DNA of 64,000 bases, from NCBI GenBank assembly GCA_902493795.1, contig CABUQZ010000001.1, positions 62,001 through 126,000 on the forward strand, given 5' to 3'. This DNA comes from an uncultured Clostridium sp. Its GTDB lineage: Bacteria; Bacillota_I; Bacilli_A; RF39; UBA660. The notes under the pieces were generated by a model. It was not told the DNA's origin. It was given only the letters and a program-made list of their open reading frames with translations, and did no database searches. The position numbers and the translations under genes are program-made. Shown piece after piece: positions 44,141-53,354 of this stretch. Positions within the stretch are counted from its first letter, which is position 1, and the number at the start of each line of letters is the position of its first letter.

Positions 44141-45608
44141 GAAGGATATTTTTTATGCTCTTCTAGCACTAGTAATTAGTTCATGTGTATTTTTTGTAGG
44201 TTATACTAAATCAGACACTCCAGTGGAGCTATATCATGTATATTTACAAGGAGAAACAATTGGATACATAGAAAATAAAGACTTGCTAGAAGAATATATC
44301 GATAAAGAACAAACAGAAATAAAAGAAAAATATAAAGTAGATAAAGTATATTTACCAAATGACCTAGATATTATAAAAGAGATGACTTATAACCAAAAAG
44401 CCTCATCTGAAAAGGAAATATATGAAAGAATTAAGGATAAGGCACAGTTTACTATAAATGGATATAAAATAACGATTAAAGGTCTTAAATATCAAGATGA
44501 AGAATCAGGTGAAGAAAAAGTAACCTCTGATGTTAAAATATATGTATTAGATAAAGAAATATTCACAAAAGCCTTAAAATCTACAGTTCTAGCATTTGTT
44601 CCAGAAGAACAATATGAAAACTTTATTAATAAAACTCAACCGAAATTAGATAAAGTTGGAACTTTAATAGAAGATATTTATATAAAAAATCAAATATTGA
44701 TAGAAGAAGGAAGAATATCAGCGGAAGAAAATATTTTTACAAATGAAACAAAACTTAGTATGTATATGCTTTTTGGAACAACAAAAGAGCAAAAAAAATA
44801 TACAGTTAAAACCGGTGAAAACATTAAAACAGTAGCTTTTAATAATAAACTTTCAACGGAAGAGTTTCTAATTGCAAATCCATCATTTACAAGTGAAAAT
44901 AACTTGTTATACGCCGGGCAAGAAGTAAACGTTGGTATAATTAATCCTAAAATAAATTTAATAGAAGAAGATCACGTTGTACAATATCAAACCCAATATT
45001 ACGAAACAAAAATAGAGTATGATGATACTATGTTAGCAGGTTATCAAAAGGTTAAACAAGAAGGTAAAAATGGTAAGTTGTTAGTAACTAAAAAGGTCCA
45101 AAAAGAAAATGGTGCTATTTCATCTGCAGTAATAACAAATACAGAAACAATAGAGCCTGCTATTCCTAAAATAATATCTAAAGGAAGTAGAACTCAACCA
45201 GGAATAGGTAATGTTGGTGAATGGGCCTGGCCAACAACACCAAATTATTGTATTACAAGTCACTACGGATGGAGAAGTAATAAAGTTCATGAAGCAATTG
45301 ATATCTCATGTAGTGGATATGGTTCACCAATTTATTCAGCCAACGACGGAACAGTTGAAGAAGCAACTTCAAAATGGCCAAATGGAAATTATGTTATTAT
45401 AAATCACAATAATGGATACTACTCAATTTATGCCCATATGGCATCATTATCAGTATCAGAAGGACAAGTAGTTAAAATGGGACAAGTAATAGGAACAATG
45501 GGTGAAACAGGATATGCAACAGGTGTTCACTTACACTTTGGAATATCAGCTGGATATCCATTTAGAAGAAACTCTCAATTCTATGACCCATTACTATTCT
45601 ATAAGTAA
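44133..45608 (+). CDS. Membrane-anchored M23 peptidase with LysM and G5 domains
   Basis: 491 residues. Signal anchor at about 6-24; a 200-residue extracellular region; LysM near 229-275 (YTVKTGENIKTVA ... LYAGQEVNVG); G5-like segment (QTQYYETKIEYDD ... LLVTKKV); then a C-terminal M23 domain with SHYGWR, HEAIDI (His and Asp zinc ligands) and HLHFGIS (third ligand). All ligands are present, so it should be an active glycyl-glycine-type endopeptidase on peptidoglycan. ATG overlaps the dnaB stop by 8 bases with GGAGAAG upstream. Bacillus has walRK in the next stretch; they are missing. Confidence 0.9.
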   Translation: MNKKDIFYALLALVISSCVFFVGYTKSDTPVELYHVYLQGETIGYIENKDLLEEYIDKEQTEIKEKYKVDKVYLPNDLDIIKEMTYNQKASSEKEIYERIKDKAQFTINGYKITIKGLKYQDEESGEEKVTSDVKIYVLDKEIFTKALKSTVLAFVPEEQYENFINKTQPKLDKVGTLIEDIYIKNQILIEEGRISAEENIFTNETKLSMYMLFGTTKEQKKYTVKTGENIKTVAFNNKLSTEEFLIANPSFTSENNLLYAGQEVNVGIINPKINLIEEDHVVQYQTQYYETKIEYDDTMLAGYQKVKQEGKNGKLLVTKKVQKENGAISSAVITNTETIEPAIPKIISKGSRTQPGIGNVGEWAWPTTPNYCITSHYGWRSNKVHEAIDISCSGYGSPIYSANDGTVEEATSKWPNGNYVIINHNNGYYSIYAHMASLSVSEGQVVKMGQVIGTMGETGYATGVHLHFGISAGYPFRRNSQFYDPLLFYK

Positions 45609-45611
45609 GAT

Positions 45612-46373
45612 ATGAGAATACAAGTATTAGCAAGTGGTTCTAAAGGAAACTCAACATTTATAGAATCAGGAAATACAAGAATACTAGTTGATGTAGGAAT
45701 TAACTACACAAGAATAAAAAATTCTCTTGATAAAATAGATGTAGATATTAATTCCATTGATGGAATAATAATAAGCCATACACATTCAGATCATATAGGT
45801 GGACTTTCATCACTTATAAAAAAAACAGATATTCCTGTATTTGTAAAAGAAGAATTATATAGTGAGATAAAGAAAATAGTAAGAGAGGAAAATATTGTTC
45901 TTATTGAAGAGAAAAACGTTTCAATTGGTTCAATCGATATTGAAATAATAAATGCGTCTCACGATGTACCAGCATTTGGGTTTATAATATGTGGTGATGG
46001 AAAAAAAGTATTATACTTAACAGATACAGGTTACATTAATAGAAGATACTATAAGCAATTAGAAAATATGGATGCCTATATAATTGAATCTAATCATGAT
46101 GAGAAAATGCTTATGGAAGGACCTTATCCATACATATTAAAGCAAAGAGTAATAAGTGATAAAGGACATTTATCAAATAAATATACTGGAAGTTTTCTAA
46201 ATAAAGAAATAGGAGACAAAACAAAGTATATAGTTCTTGCTCACTTAAGTGAAAATAATAACACAGAAGAACTAGCCTTAGAACAAGTAAATGGTGAATT
46301 AGCAAATAATCCGTATAAAAATAACATCATAATAGCAAAACAACATACTGAAACACAATTAATAGAAATATAA
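45612..46373 (+). CDS. walJ: Metallo-beta-lactamase fold hydrolase WalJ (YycJ)
   Basis: MBL-fold nuclease-like protein linked to cell-wall and replication coordination in Firmicutes. LASGSKGNSTFIESG at the start and ISHTHSDHIGG (HxHxDH) near 55 are seen, with later His in SHD and LAHLS. 253 residues. The walRKHI genes that usually precede walJ are not here. It starts 3 bases after the M23 gene, so they form one unit. Confidence 0.93.
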   Translation: MRIQVLASGSKGNSTFIESGNTRILVDVGINYTRIKNSLDKIDVDINSIDGIIISHTHSDHIGGLSSLIKKTDIPVFVKEELYSEIKKIVREENIVLIEEKNVSIGSIDIEIINASHDVPAFGFIICGDGKKVLYLTDTGYINRRYYKQLENMDAYIIESNHDEKMLMEGPYPYILKQRVISDKGHLSNKYTGSFLNKEIGDKTKYIVLAHLSENNNTEELALEQVNGELANNPYKNNIIIAKQHTETQLIEI

Positions 46374-46400
46374 GAAAGTTGCATAAGCAACTTTTTCTTT
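46374..46400 (+). terminator. Terminator after walJ
   Basis: AAAGTTGC-ataa-GCAACTTTTT hairpin. Confidence 0.88.
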
Positions 46401-46423
46401 TTATATAATTTAATGGTGATTAA

Positions 46424-47665
46424 ATGTTAAACTTTATAAGTTCCATTTTGTGGATTGTGACAACAATTGTCTTGATATTAAGTAGTATATCATTATCTCT
46501 TTACTTAAAGTTTCCACAGCGAAAACTATCAAAAAAAGTAAAATTGTTTGACAAAAAAAGACATACCAATAGCATTAAACTGTTAAATTTAACACTTGCA
46601 GCTAAAATAGGAGTAGGTTCTATTTCTGGAATTGCTATCTCAATAATAATCGGTGGTAAGGGAACAATACTATGGATATGGCTATCTGCGATAATCTTAT
46701 CAATAATTACTTATCTAGAAACAAAGACTGGTATTCAATATAGAGAAAAGATAGGAAAAGATGTAATAGGTGGTCCGATAGTATATATAAAAAAAGAAAT
46801 AAGTAATAAATTATCTTTGCTTTATTGTTTCTTAATTATTTTTACTTATTTCTTTGCTTTTATCCTAATACAATCAAATACTATTATAGTTTCATTAAAA
46901 GATACTTTCTTAATTAGTGAAAACGCAATATTATTTATTCTTATTCCAATTGTTTACTTATCTATCTCAAAAGGCATAAACACGATTTCTAAAACAGTAT
47001 CTCTTATCGTTCCTGTAATGGGATTTTTGTACATCATTATTGGGTCTATTGTTATATATAATAACTTTGATATGATACCAACACTACTTTTAGATATTTT
47101 AAAAGAAAGTATAAGTTTAAGATCTATTTCCACAATACCTTTAATTGTTGGATTTCAAAGATCAATATTTTCAAATGAAACAGGTATGGGTTCAACTAGT
47201 ATGGTAGTGTCTTTATCATCATCAAATGATTATAAATTAGAAGCTTATATTCAGTTAATAGGAATGTATTTTATAACTCTTGTTATTACAACAATATCAG
47301 CTTTATTGATATTAACAACTAATTATGAAACATTAGGAATAACTAATTTAAATGGTATAGAAATAATAAATTATGCTATTACTTATCATTTTGGAAGTAG
47401 TGGTAGTTATCTATCAATATTAATAATAACATTGTTTGCATATTCAACCATTATAACTTGTTATTATTATGGAGATATATGTCTTAAATATTTATTTAGA
47501 AATAAAAAGATTAACATTTCTAAAATAATTGTTATAATAGTAATAATATTAAGTGCATATATAAGTACAACAAACATTTGGGCAATTGTAGATATAGCAA
47601 CATCTTTATCAACATTAATTAATGTTTATGCTTTATATAAAATAAAAGACAAACTGAAGGAGTAG
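46424..47665 (+). CDS. Sodium:alanine symporter family (AGCS) transporter, divergent
   Basis: 413 residues with about 10 hydrophobic segments. KIGVGSISGIAISIIIGGKGTILWIW near 66 corresponds to the family's GVGNIAGV...GGPGALFWMW signature, and FSNETGMGST near 250 to the second conserved SNE-x-G-x-G motif. AGCS carriers move alanine or glycine with Na+. It is shorter than the usual 450-480 residues and lacks the long C-terminal tail. Weak leader; probably shares a unit with ung, 2 bases downstream. Confidence 0.82.
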   Translation: MLNFISSILWIVTTIVLILSSISLSLYLKFPQRKLSKKVKLFDKKRHTNSIKLLNLTLAAKIGVGSISGIAISIIIGGKGTILWIWLSAIILSIITYLETKTGIQYREKIGKDVIGGPIVYIKKEISNKLSLLYCFLIIFTYFFAFILIQSNTIIVSLKDTFLISENAILFILIPIVYLSISKGINTISKTVSLIVPVMGFLYIIIGSIVIYNNFDMIPTLLLDILKESISLRSISTIPLIVGFQRSIFSNETGMGSTSMVVSLSSSNDYKLEAYIQLIGMYFITLVITTISALLILTTNYETLGITNLNGIEIINYAITYHFGSSGSYLSILIITLFAYSTIITCYYYGDICLKYLFRNKKINISKIIVIIVIILSAYISTTNIWAIVDIATSLSTLINVYALYKIKDKLKE

Positions 47666-47667
47666 TT

Positions 47668-48336
47668 ATGATTGGAAATGATTGGGATTTATTACTTAAA
47701 GATGAGTATAGAAAAGACTATTTTATAAAATTAAAAAATTATATAATAAATGAGTACAAAAATAAAACAGTGTATCCAAAAATGTCAGAAATATTTAATG
47801 CGTTTACTAAAACATCTTATGATAATGTTAAAGTAGTTATAATAGGGCAAGATCCATATCATGGAGAAAATGAAGCAGAAGGCTTATCTTTTTCAGTAAA
47901 AATTGGAATTCAAAAACCGCCATCACTTATAAATATTTTCACTGAATTAAAAAGTGATTTAGGAATTGATCCACCCAATCATGGAAGTTTAGTATCCTGG
48001 GCAAAAGAAGGAGTATTGCTTTTAAATGCCACTCTTACAGTTATTAAAGACACACCCAGATCACATGCAAACAAAGGATGGGAAATATTTACTGACGAAG
48101 TAATAAAATTAATAAATCAAAAAGATACTCCAGTTGTGTTTATTTTATGGGGAAGTGACGCAAGAAGTAAAAAGAAATTAATAACAAATCCAAAGCACTT
48201 TATAATTGAATCAGCACATCCATCACCACTTTCAGCTTATAGAGGATTTTTTGGAAGTAAACCATTTTCTAAGACAAATGAGTTTTTAGAAAAAAACGGA
48301 GTAAAACAAATTAATTGGAAAATAGATAATATATAA
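47668..48336 (+). CDS. ung: Uracil-DNA glycosylase
   Basis: Removes uracil from DNA, relevant here since the local dUTPase gene is disrupted. Family 1 motifs: VIIGQDPYHG with the catalytic Asp (about residues 57-66), LLLNATLTV near 115, and HPSPLSAYRGFFGSKPF near 190, the DNA-intercalating loop. 222 residues, complete. GGAGTAG ribosome site. Confidence 0.96.
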   Translation: MIGNDWDLLLKDEYRKDYFIKLKNYIINEYKNKTVYPKMSEIFNAFTKTSYDNVKVVIIGQDPYHGENEAEGLSFSVKIGIQKPPSLINIFTELKSDLGIDPPNHGSLVSWAKEGVLLLNATLTVIKDTPRSHANKGWEIFTDEVIKLINQKDTPVVFILWGSDARSKKKLITNPKHFIIESAHPSPLSAYRGFFGSKPFSKTNEFLEKNGVKQINWKIDNI

Positions 48337-48385
48337 AAAGAGATTTTTGATTATTCTTTCATAATTTCAAAAATCTCTTCTTTTT
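48334..48385. terminator. Bidirectional terminator between ung and LemA-like gene
   Basis: Perfect 13-bp stem AAGAGATTTTTGA (48338-48350) with TCAAAAATCTCTT (48367-48379), A-rich and T-rich flanks on both sides; serves both converging genes. Confidence 0.88.
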
Positions 48386-48884
48386 CATTTACATATGAAT
48401 CTTTGTGTTTACATTTTTTAAATTTTGCAATAATACTTGATGGAAATTGACTAACTAGTTTGTTATATATTTCTACATTATCATTATAGTATTTTTCATC
48501 AGCAGCACACTCAATATTAACATCTTCTAAATCACTAAATAATTTCAATGCGTCTTCATCAAACTTAATATCTTTATTATAATCAGTAAGTTCCACTATT
48601 TTTGCATCATATTTAGAAAGTTCCTTATTAAGTTCAATTTTACTTATATCTTCAATAACTATATCTTTTAGATTATCAAAGAATGTGTCACTGGATTCAT
48701 CTTTAACAATTTTACCAATCTTATACAATAAATCATATTTTTCATTTAATAATAAACCAATGTTTTCTTCAGCTTCATTAATTTTAATATTTAATGCTTG
48801 AAATTTATTAATATTTACTACTATTACAACAAATATTACAGTAATAATAACTATAAGTACTGATAATAATATATAAACCCACAT
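48351..48884 (-). CDS. LemA-like membrane protein
   Basis: 177 residues with one N-terminal membrane helix (about 2-24) and a helical outer domain. The end has the LemA-type signature YNDNVEIYNKLVSQFPSSIIAKF (seen as Y-N-x-x-V-x-x-Y-N then F-P-x-x-I-I-A). LemA proteins form a bundle and their role is unknown. ATG 48884 has AGAGGTG upstream. First gene of a two-gene minus-strand island in an otherwise plus-strand arm. Confidence 0.75.
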   Translation of the reverse strand: MWVYILLSVLIVIITVIFVVIVVNINKFQALNIKINEAEENIGLLLNEKYDLLYKIGKIVKDESSDTFFDNLKDIVIEDISKIELNKELSKYDAKIVELTDYNKDIKFDEDALKLFSDLEDVNIECAADEKYYNDNVEIYNKLVSQFPSSIIAKFKKCKHKDSYVNEKEEIFEIMKE

Positions 48885-48960
48885 AATTAACACCTCTTAT
48901 CATATAGATTATAACAAATTATTAAGGATTATTCTAGCACTTACCATCTTTTGAATAATA

Positions 48961-50238
48961 TTATTTTGACTTACCACTGCTAGGTGCAAATTGAAAATAC
49001 ATATTTTCAAATTCTCTTATCTTTTGAACATAATACGCAGCACCTTCTTCAAGTTGCGATTTTACTTTTTCATCAAATTTAATTTGATCACTATGTTTTT
49101 TTATAAGATCTTGATATTTCCTGTCAATTTTTCTTCTTAATTGATCTTTATACACTTCTGGATTATTAGAAACCTTTTTAAAGTTTTTATCAGCTTTTTC
49201 AAATCTTTTCTTAGCACTAAGATACTTATCATATAATTCATTATAATTGTAATCATCACGAATTACCTCATCAGATATAGCTCGTTTTAATCCGGTTCTA
49301 AGAAATTTAGCTTTTTCATTTATTTCTTTTTCTATATCATCAATTTTCTTTTCTAAGAATTTCATTTGTTTTCTATCGTTCATTGAATATGCACTATTAT
49401 AGTCACTAATTAACTGTTCATGTTCTTTTATCAAGGTAGAATACATTGCATTAAATTCAGCTTCTTTAGAAAACATAAGAGGAGTAAGTTCATTATATCT
49501 ATTTTTTACTAAAATGCTTCTTTTATTTAGAATGCCATATAACTTATTAGCTGCATTATATAATCTCATACATAACTTATCATATTCTTCGTTAATATTC
49601 CTTGGATGTGTTTTACTCTGTCTTTCCATTTCAGTTGCTTTTATTAATTTTCTTAAAGAACTAATTTCCTCATTAACGGTATCTAATCTATCTCTATAAG
49701 AGTCTAACTTTCTTTGAAATTTTGCAAGTATATTAGCATAATCTTCTTCATTAGAAGGAATGTTTCTAAAAAGAGCATTAAATCTACTAGAAATGTATGT
49801 AAAAACAGTATTTTGTTTATCTTGATATACTTGATCATTATGAGTATATCTAAAATCACGATCATAATCACTTTGATTTCTTCTTCTACGTGTTTCCTCA
49901 TTTTTTTCTTGAAATAAATCGCTTCTAACCTCAGTTCCATTTTTTATACAAACGTCAATTCTATTTAATGATCCAAAGAAAACAGCTAAAACGTCATCAG
50001 GATTATCGATTATCCCAGGAACTCCATGAAAGTGATCTGAGTGAAAAACAGTAGCCACATCTCTTTTTAAAGTTACAAAGTCAAACTCATTTAGTACTTT
50101 ATTAGAATTGATCATTTCTTCTAAAGTATCAATTTCACTAATTATTTTGTCACATTTACTCTTGTAGCTATCTGAAATATACCCACCATTAATAACATTT
50201 CTATAAATTCTTAAACATGTCATTAAATCTTCTATCAT
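48961..50238 (-). CDS. Hypothetical coiled-coil protein
   Basis: 425 residues, not recognised. No signal peptide or membrane helix. An N-terminal part (about 1-85) includes HSDHFHGVPGIIDNPDD, a His-rich stretch, followed by a basic Asn/Arg region and long charged helices over about 150-400, with repeated K/E/L heptads. GAGGGGG lies nine bases before ATG 50238. Upstream of the LemA-like gene on the same strand; could be its partner (inference from adjacency only). Confidence 0.6.
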   Translation of the reverse strand: MIEDLMTCLRIYRNVINGGYISDSYKSKCDKIISEIDTLEEMINSNKVLNEFDFVTLKRDVATVFHSDHFHGVPGIIDNPDDVLAVFFGSLNRIDVCIKNGTEVRSDLFQEKNEETRRRRNQSDYDRDFRYTHNDQVYQDKQNTVFTYISSRFNALFRNIPSNEEDYANILAKFQRKLDSYRDRLDTVNEEISSLRKLIKATEMERQSKTHPRNINEEYDKLCMRLYNAANKLYGILNKRSILVKNRYNELTPLMFSKEAEFNAMYSTLIKEHEQLISDYNSAYSMNDRKQMKFLEKKIDDIEKEINEKAKFLRTGLKRAISDEVIRDDYNYNELYDKYLSAKKRFEKADKNFKKVSNNPEVYKDQLRRKIDRKYQDLIKKHSDQIKFDEKVKSQLEEGAAYYVQKIREFENMYFQFAPSSGKSK

Positions 50239-50368
50239 TCTAGTCATCCCCCTCATTATTGCGGTAATTTTAACATATTTTATTAAAAATGTCAATTTAA
50301 ACTAAATCTAATCGAAAATATAAAATGTATTTCTCTATATATGATATAATACCATTGAAGGTGATTTT

Positions 50369-50929
50369 ATGAAAGTATTATTAGGAATTTCTAACAAACA
50401 TGTACACTTAAGTACAGAAGATTATAAAATATTATTTGGTGATGAACCACTAAATAAGGTAAAAGATTTAGTACAACCTGGACAATATGCATCAGATAAA
50501 AAAGTAACTGTTAAAACAGAAAAAAGAGCTTTTGAAGGATTAAGAGTTTTAGGTCCACTTAGATCTTACACTCAAGTAGAAGTATCTAAAACAGATAGTT
50601 TTGCTTTAGGAATAAATCCTCCAATTAGAAATAGTGGTGATTTAGAAGGATCTGCAACTGTTACAATTGTAGGGCCATGTGGAGAAGTAACAAAGCCATG
50701 CTGCATAATAGCAAATAGACATATTCACATCAATCCAAAAGAAAGAGAAGAATTAGGTCTTGTTGGAGTTGATAAGGTATCTGTTAAAGTAGAAGGAGAA
50801 AAAACTACTATATTTGATAATGTATGGCTAAAAGAAGATGAAAGCTATGTTTTAGAACTTCATTTAGATACAGATGATGGAAATGGAGCACTAGCAAAAA
50901 CAGGAGATTATTTAGAGATAATAAAATAA
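50369..50929 (+). CDS. pduL: Phosphate propanoyltransferase/phosphotransacetylase PduL
   Basis: Zinc enzyme that swaps CoA and phosphate on short acyl groups, linking acyl-CoA to acyl-phosphate for ATP by acetate kinase. GISNKHVHLS near residue 7 and IANRHIHINP near 113 are the two His-rich zinc motifs; GPLRSYTQVEVS lies between. 186 residues. A TATAAT at about 50343 fits its promoter. No microcompartment genes or encapsulation peptide are visible, so it is probably the housekeeping phosphotransacetylase of fermentation (inference). Confidence 0.93.
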   Translation: MKVLLGISNKHVHLSTEDYKILFGDEPLNKVKDLVQPGQYASDKKVTVKTEKRAFEGLRVLGPLRSYTQVEVSKTDSFALGINPPIRNSGDLEGSATVTIVGPCGEVTKPCCIIANRHIHINPKEREELGLVGVDKVSVKVEGEKTTIFDNVWLKEDESYVLELHLDTDDGNGALAKTGDYLEIIK

Positions 50930-50936
50930 CACAAAG

Positions 50937-50978
50937 AAAAAAGTAAAAGTTTTTAAAAAGAGTAGCTTTTACTTTTTT
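50937..50978. terminator. Bidirectional terminator between pduL and PBP gene
   Basis: AAAAAAGTAAAAG / CTTTTACTTTTTT perfect 13-bp stem; overlaps the last codons of the minus-strand PBP gene. Confidence 0.85.
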
Positions 50979-52915
50979 ATTTCATCAAACACAACTTGAG
51001 TATTTGTAGGTTCAGTACCTTTTAAATAGTACAGAACCTTTTTTTTAGGACTTTTATCATTAGCAGGTAACCCACTTATAGGATCAACTATAACACCAAC
51101 AACATTACTAGGCATTTCATACCAAGATTCTTCAGTGTCTTTTAAATAGCTTTCCATAGCTTCAGAAAAAATATTTTTAGTATACATATAATCTTTATTA
51201 GTTATTTCTCTACTATCATCATATCCAACCCAAACTGAAGTAACAACGTCTGGGGTATATCCAATAGTCCAACTATCTGTAGCAGTTGTACCAGACTTTA
51301 TTGCATACTTTCTAGTTAGCTTTCCTGCAATACCAATTACTGTTGGATAATTATAATCTATAAATGTGGAGTCATATGTATTGGTAAGTAAATTATTAAG
51401 TATAAAAACAAGACTAGAATTTAATATCGATTCTTTATTTTCTTGAGCTTCATATAATACATTTCCATCTTTATCTTCTATTTTAGTAATTAAGTGTGGT
51501 GTAACTTTATACCCTAGATTTGCAAAAGAAGCATAGGCACCAGTAAGCTCCATTATATTCATTTCACTTGTACCTAAAGCAAGAGAAGGAACTTCTTTCA
51601 TCTCTGAAGTAATTCCTAGTCTACTTGCCATTGATGACAAAGAGTCTTCTCCCAAGAATAAAAGTGTTTTAACAGCATAAATATTATCTGAATAAGAAAT
51701 AGCTGCAGCAAGTGATATAGGTTTATTTCCATATACTTCATTAGCATTTTTTGGACTGTATTGTTGATTATTAGCAAAAGCAAAGGTCGTTTTTTCACTT
51801 GTGAAACATGTTGATGAAGTAAACCCATTTTCTAAAGCAGCATAATATAGAATTGGTTTCATAACAGAACCAACTTGTCTATAAGATGAAGTTGCTCTAT
51901 TGTACTCTGATGTACTATAATCTCTTCCTCCAACAAGAGCAAAAATTTCACCATTATTTGGATTCATCATTATAGCATTTGCTTGTAACTCACTATTGCT
52001 TGCTAAATTACTATTTATTTTTTCTTCTAGAATTTGTTGAGCATTAAAATCAAAGGCAGTGTATATTTTTAAACCACCTGTATCTAAAAACGATTTTGGA
52101 ACATCAAGTCTTTCAAGCTCGTTAAACACTGCATCTTGATAATACATAACTGTCGATAAATTTATACTATTTTTTTTACCAATAATAGTTAACTCTTCTT
52201 GATATGCTTCGTTCATCTCTTCTTCTGTAATATAGTCATTTTTAACCATTAAAGATAAGACCATTTTTTGTCTTTTTTTTGCAAGTTCAAAATTAACAAT
52301 AGGAGAGTAATTTGAAGGGGATTTAGGAATACCTACTAACATACTAGCTTCTGCTAAATCAAGTTCACTTGCACTTTTACCAAAATAAAACTCTGAAGCA
52401 TTTTCAATTCCATACATACCATGTCCATAATTAATTGTATTTAAATATCCTTCGAGTATCTCATCTTTGCTATAGTGAAGCTCAATATTCAAAGTTAGCC
52501 AAAGTTCTTCCCATTTTCTTTCCCACGTCTTATCAAAATCTAGAAACAAATTTTTAACATACTGCTGTGAAATAGTAGAAGCACCCTGTAAAGTCTTTCC
52601 ACTTGTAATATTTTTCCATCCAGCCTTAATTATTCTAGGAATGTCAAAACCAAAATGACTATAGAAATTCTTATCCTCAGTAGATATAGTAGCATTTATT
52701 AAATCTTTAGAAATATCTTCAAGTTCAATCCAGGCATTTGTACCATTACCCACAAAAAAAACATTTCCATTTTTGTCATATAATGATATATTATTAGCAT
52801 TCCTTATTTCAAGTTTTGTGGATAACTTAGAATATCCATAAAATGAAAGCCCAAAAATAAAGAACAACACACCAATTAAACTACCTAACTTCAATATCTT
52901 TTTAAATATTTTCAT
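50969..52915 (-). CDS. Class A penicillin-binding protein (PBP1A family)
   Basis: Bifunctional peptidoglycan synthase, 648 residues. Membrane anchor at about 7-29. Glycosyltransferase domain: ISTEDKNFYSHFGFD (catalytic Glu), GASTISQQYVKNL, RKWEELWLTL. Transpeptidase: SYRQVGSVMKP with the S-x-x-K (V-G-S-V-M-K), SYSDN for S-x-N and KSGTTATDSW for K-S/T-G. Ends without the C-terminal FN3 extension of some PBP1. Divergent from the DUF1934-argS unit. Confidence 0.94.
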   Translation of the reverse strand: MKIFKKILKLGSLIGVLFFIFGLSFYGYSKLSTKLEIRNANNISLYDKNGNVFFVGNGTNAWIELEDISKDLINATISTEDKNFYSHFGFDIPRIIKAGWKNITSGKTLQGASTISQQYVKNLFLDFDKTWERKWEELWLTLNIELHYSKDEILEGYLNTINYGHGMYGIENASEFYFGKSASELDLAEASMLVGIPKSPSNYSPIVNFELAKKRQKMVLSLMVKNDYITEEEMNEAYQEELTIIGKKNSINLSTVMYYQDAVFNELERLDVPKSFLDTGGLKIYTAFDFNAQQILEEKINSNLASNSELQANAIMMNPNNGEIFALVGGRDYSTSEYNRATSSYRQVGSVMKPILYYAALENGFTSSTCFTSEKTTFAFANNQQYSPKNANEVYGNKPISLAAAISYSDNIYAVKTLLFLGEDSLSSMASRLGITSEMKEVPSLALGTSEMNIMELTGAYASFANLGYKVTPHLITKIEDKDGNVLYEAQENKESILNSSLVFILNNLLTNTYDSTFIDYNYPTVIGIAGKLTRKYAIKSGTTATDSWTIGYTPDVVTSVWVGYDDSREITNKDYMYTKNIFSEAMESYLKDTEESWYEMPSNVVGVIVDPISGLPANDKSPKKKVLYYLKGTEPTNTQVVFDEIKK

Positions 52916-53016
52916 TTAATCATTTCCAATCTAGTAATATTGTGAATAATAAACAAAAAAATATGTATAAAAAGAAATAAATATGCTATAATTCGAATAG
53001 AAATTTAGGAGGTATT

Positions 53017-53352
53017 ATGAAAGAAGTAAATATATGCTTTCAAGTTGTAAATAGTGAAAACCCCTATAAATATATTGGTAAAGCAGAAATAAATAAAGGC
53101 ATAATTAAGTTTACCGACAATAATATTAACTATATTTATGATAGAGAAATAAAAAGATTAACAAAAGAAAGTAAAGATAGTACCTTAGTTATAGATTTTA
53201 ATAAAGAGAATATTTTAATGCGGAATGATGGTAATGAATTTAATATAAAAATACATTTATTAGAAGATAAATCTAATGATAAAAAAATAGATATTCTTTA
53301 TAAAGTAGATGAAGATTTAATTAATTTTATTATTGAAATGAGTGAGGTATAA
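53017..53352 (+). CDS. DUF1934 family protein (YwiB-like)
   Basis: 111-residue beta-barrel (calycin-like) protein of unknown function. Begins with the family's alternating strand pattern (KEVNICFQVVNSENP ... YIYDREIKRLTKES). In Bacillus ywiB precedes argS, and here the stop is 2 bases from argS. An extended -10 TGCTATAAT at about 52982 and AGGAGG site drive the pair. Confidence 0.82.
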   Translation: MKEVNICFQVVNSENPYKYIGKAEINKGIIKFTDNNINYIYDREIKRLTKESKDSTLVIDFNKENILMRNDGNEFNIKIHLLEDKSNDKKIDILYKVDEDLINFIIEMSEV

Positions 53353-53354
53353 AT

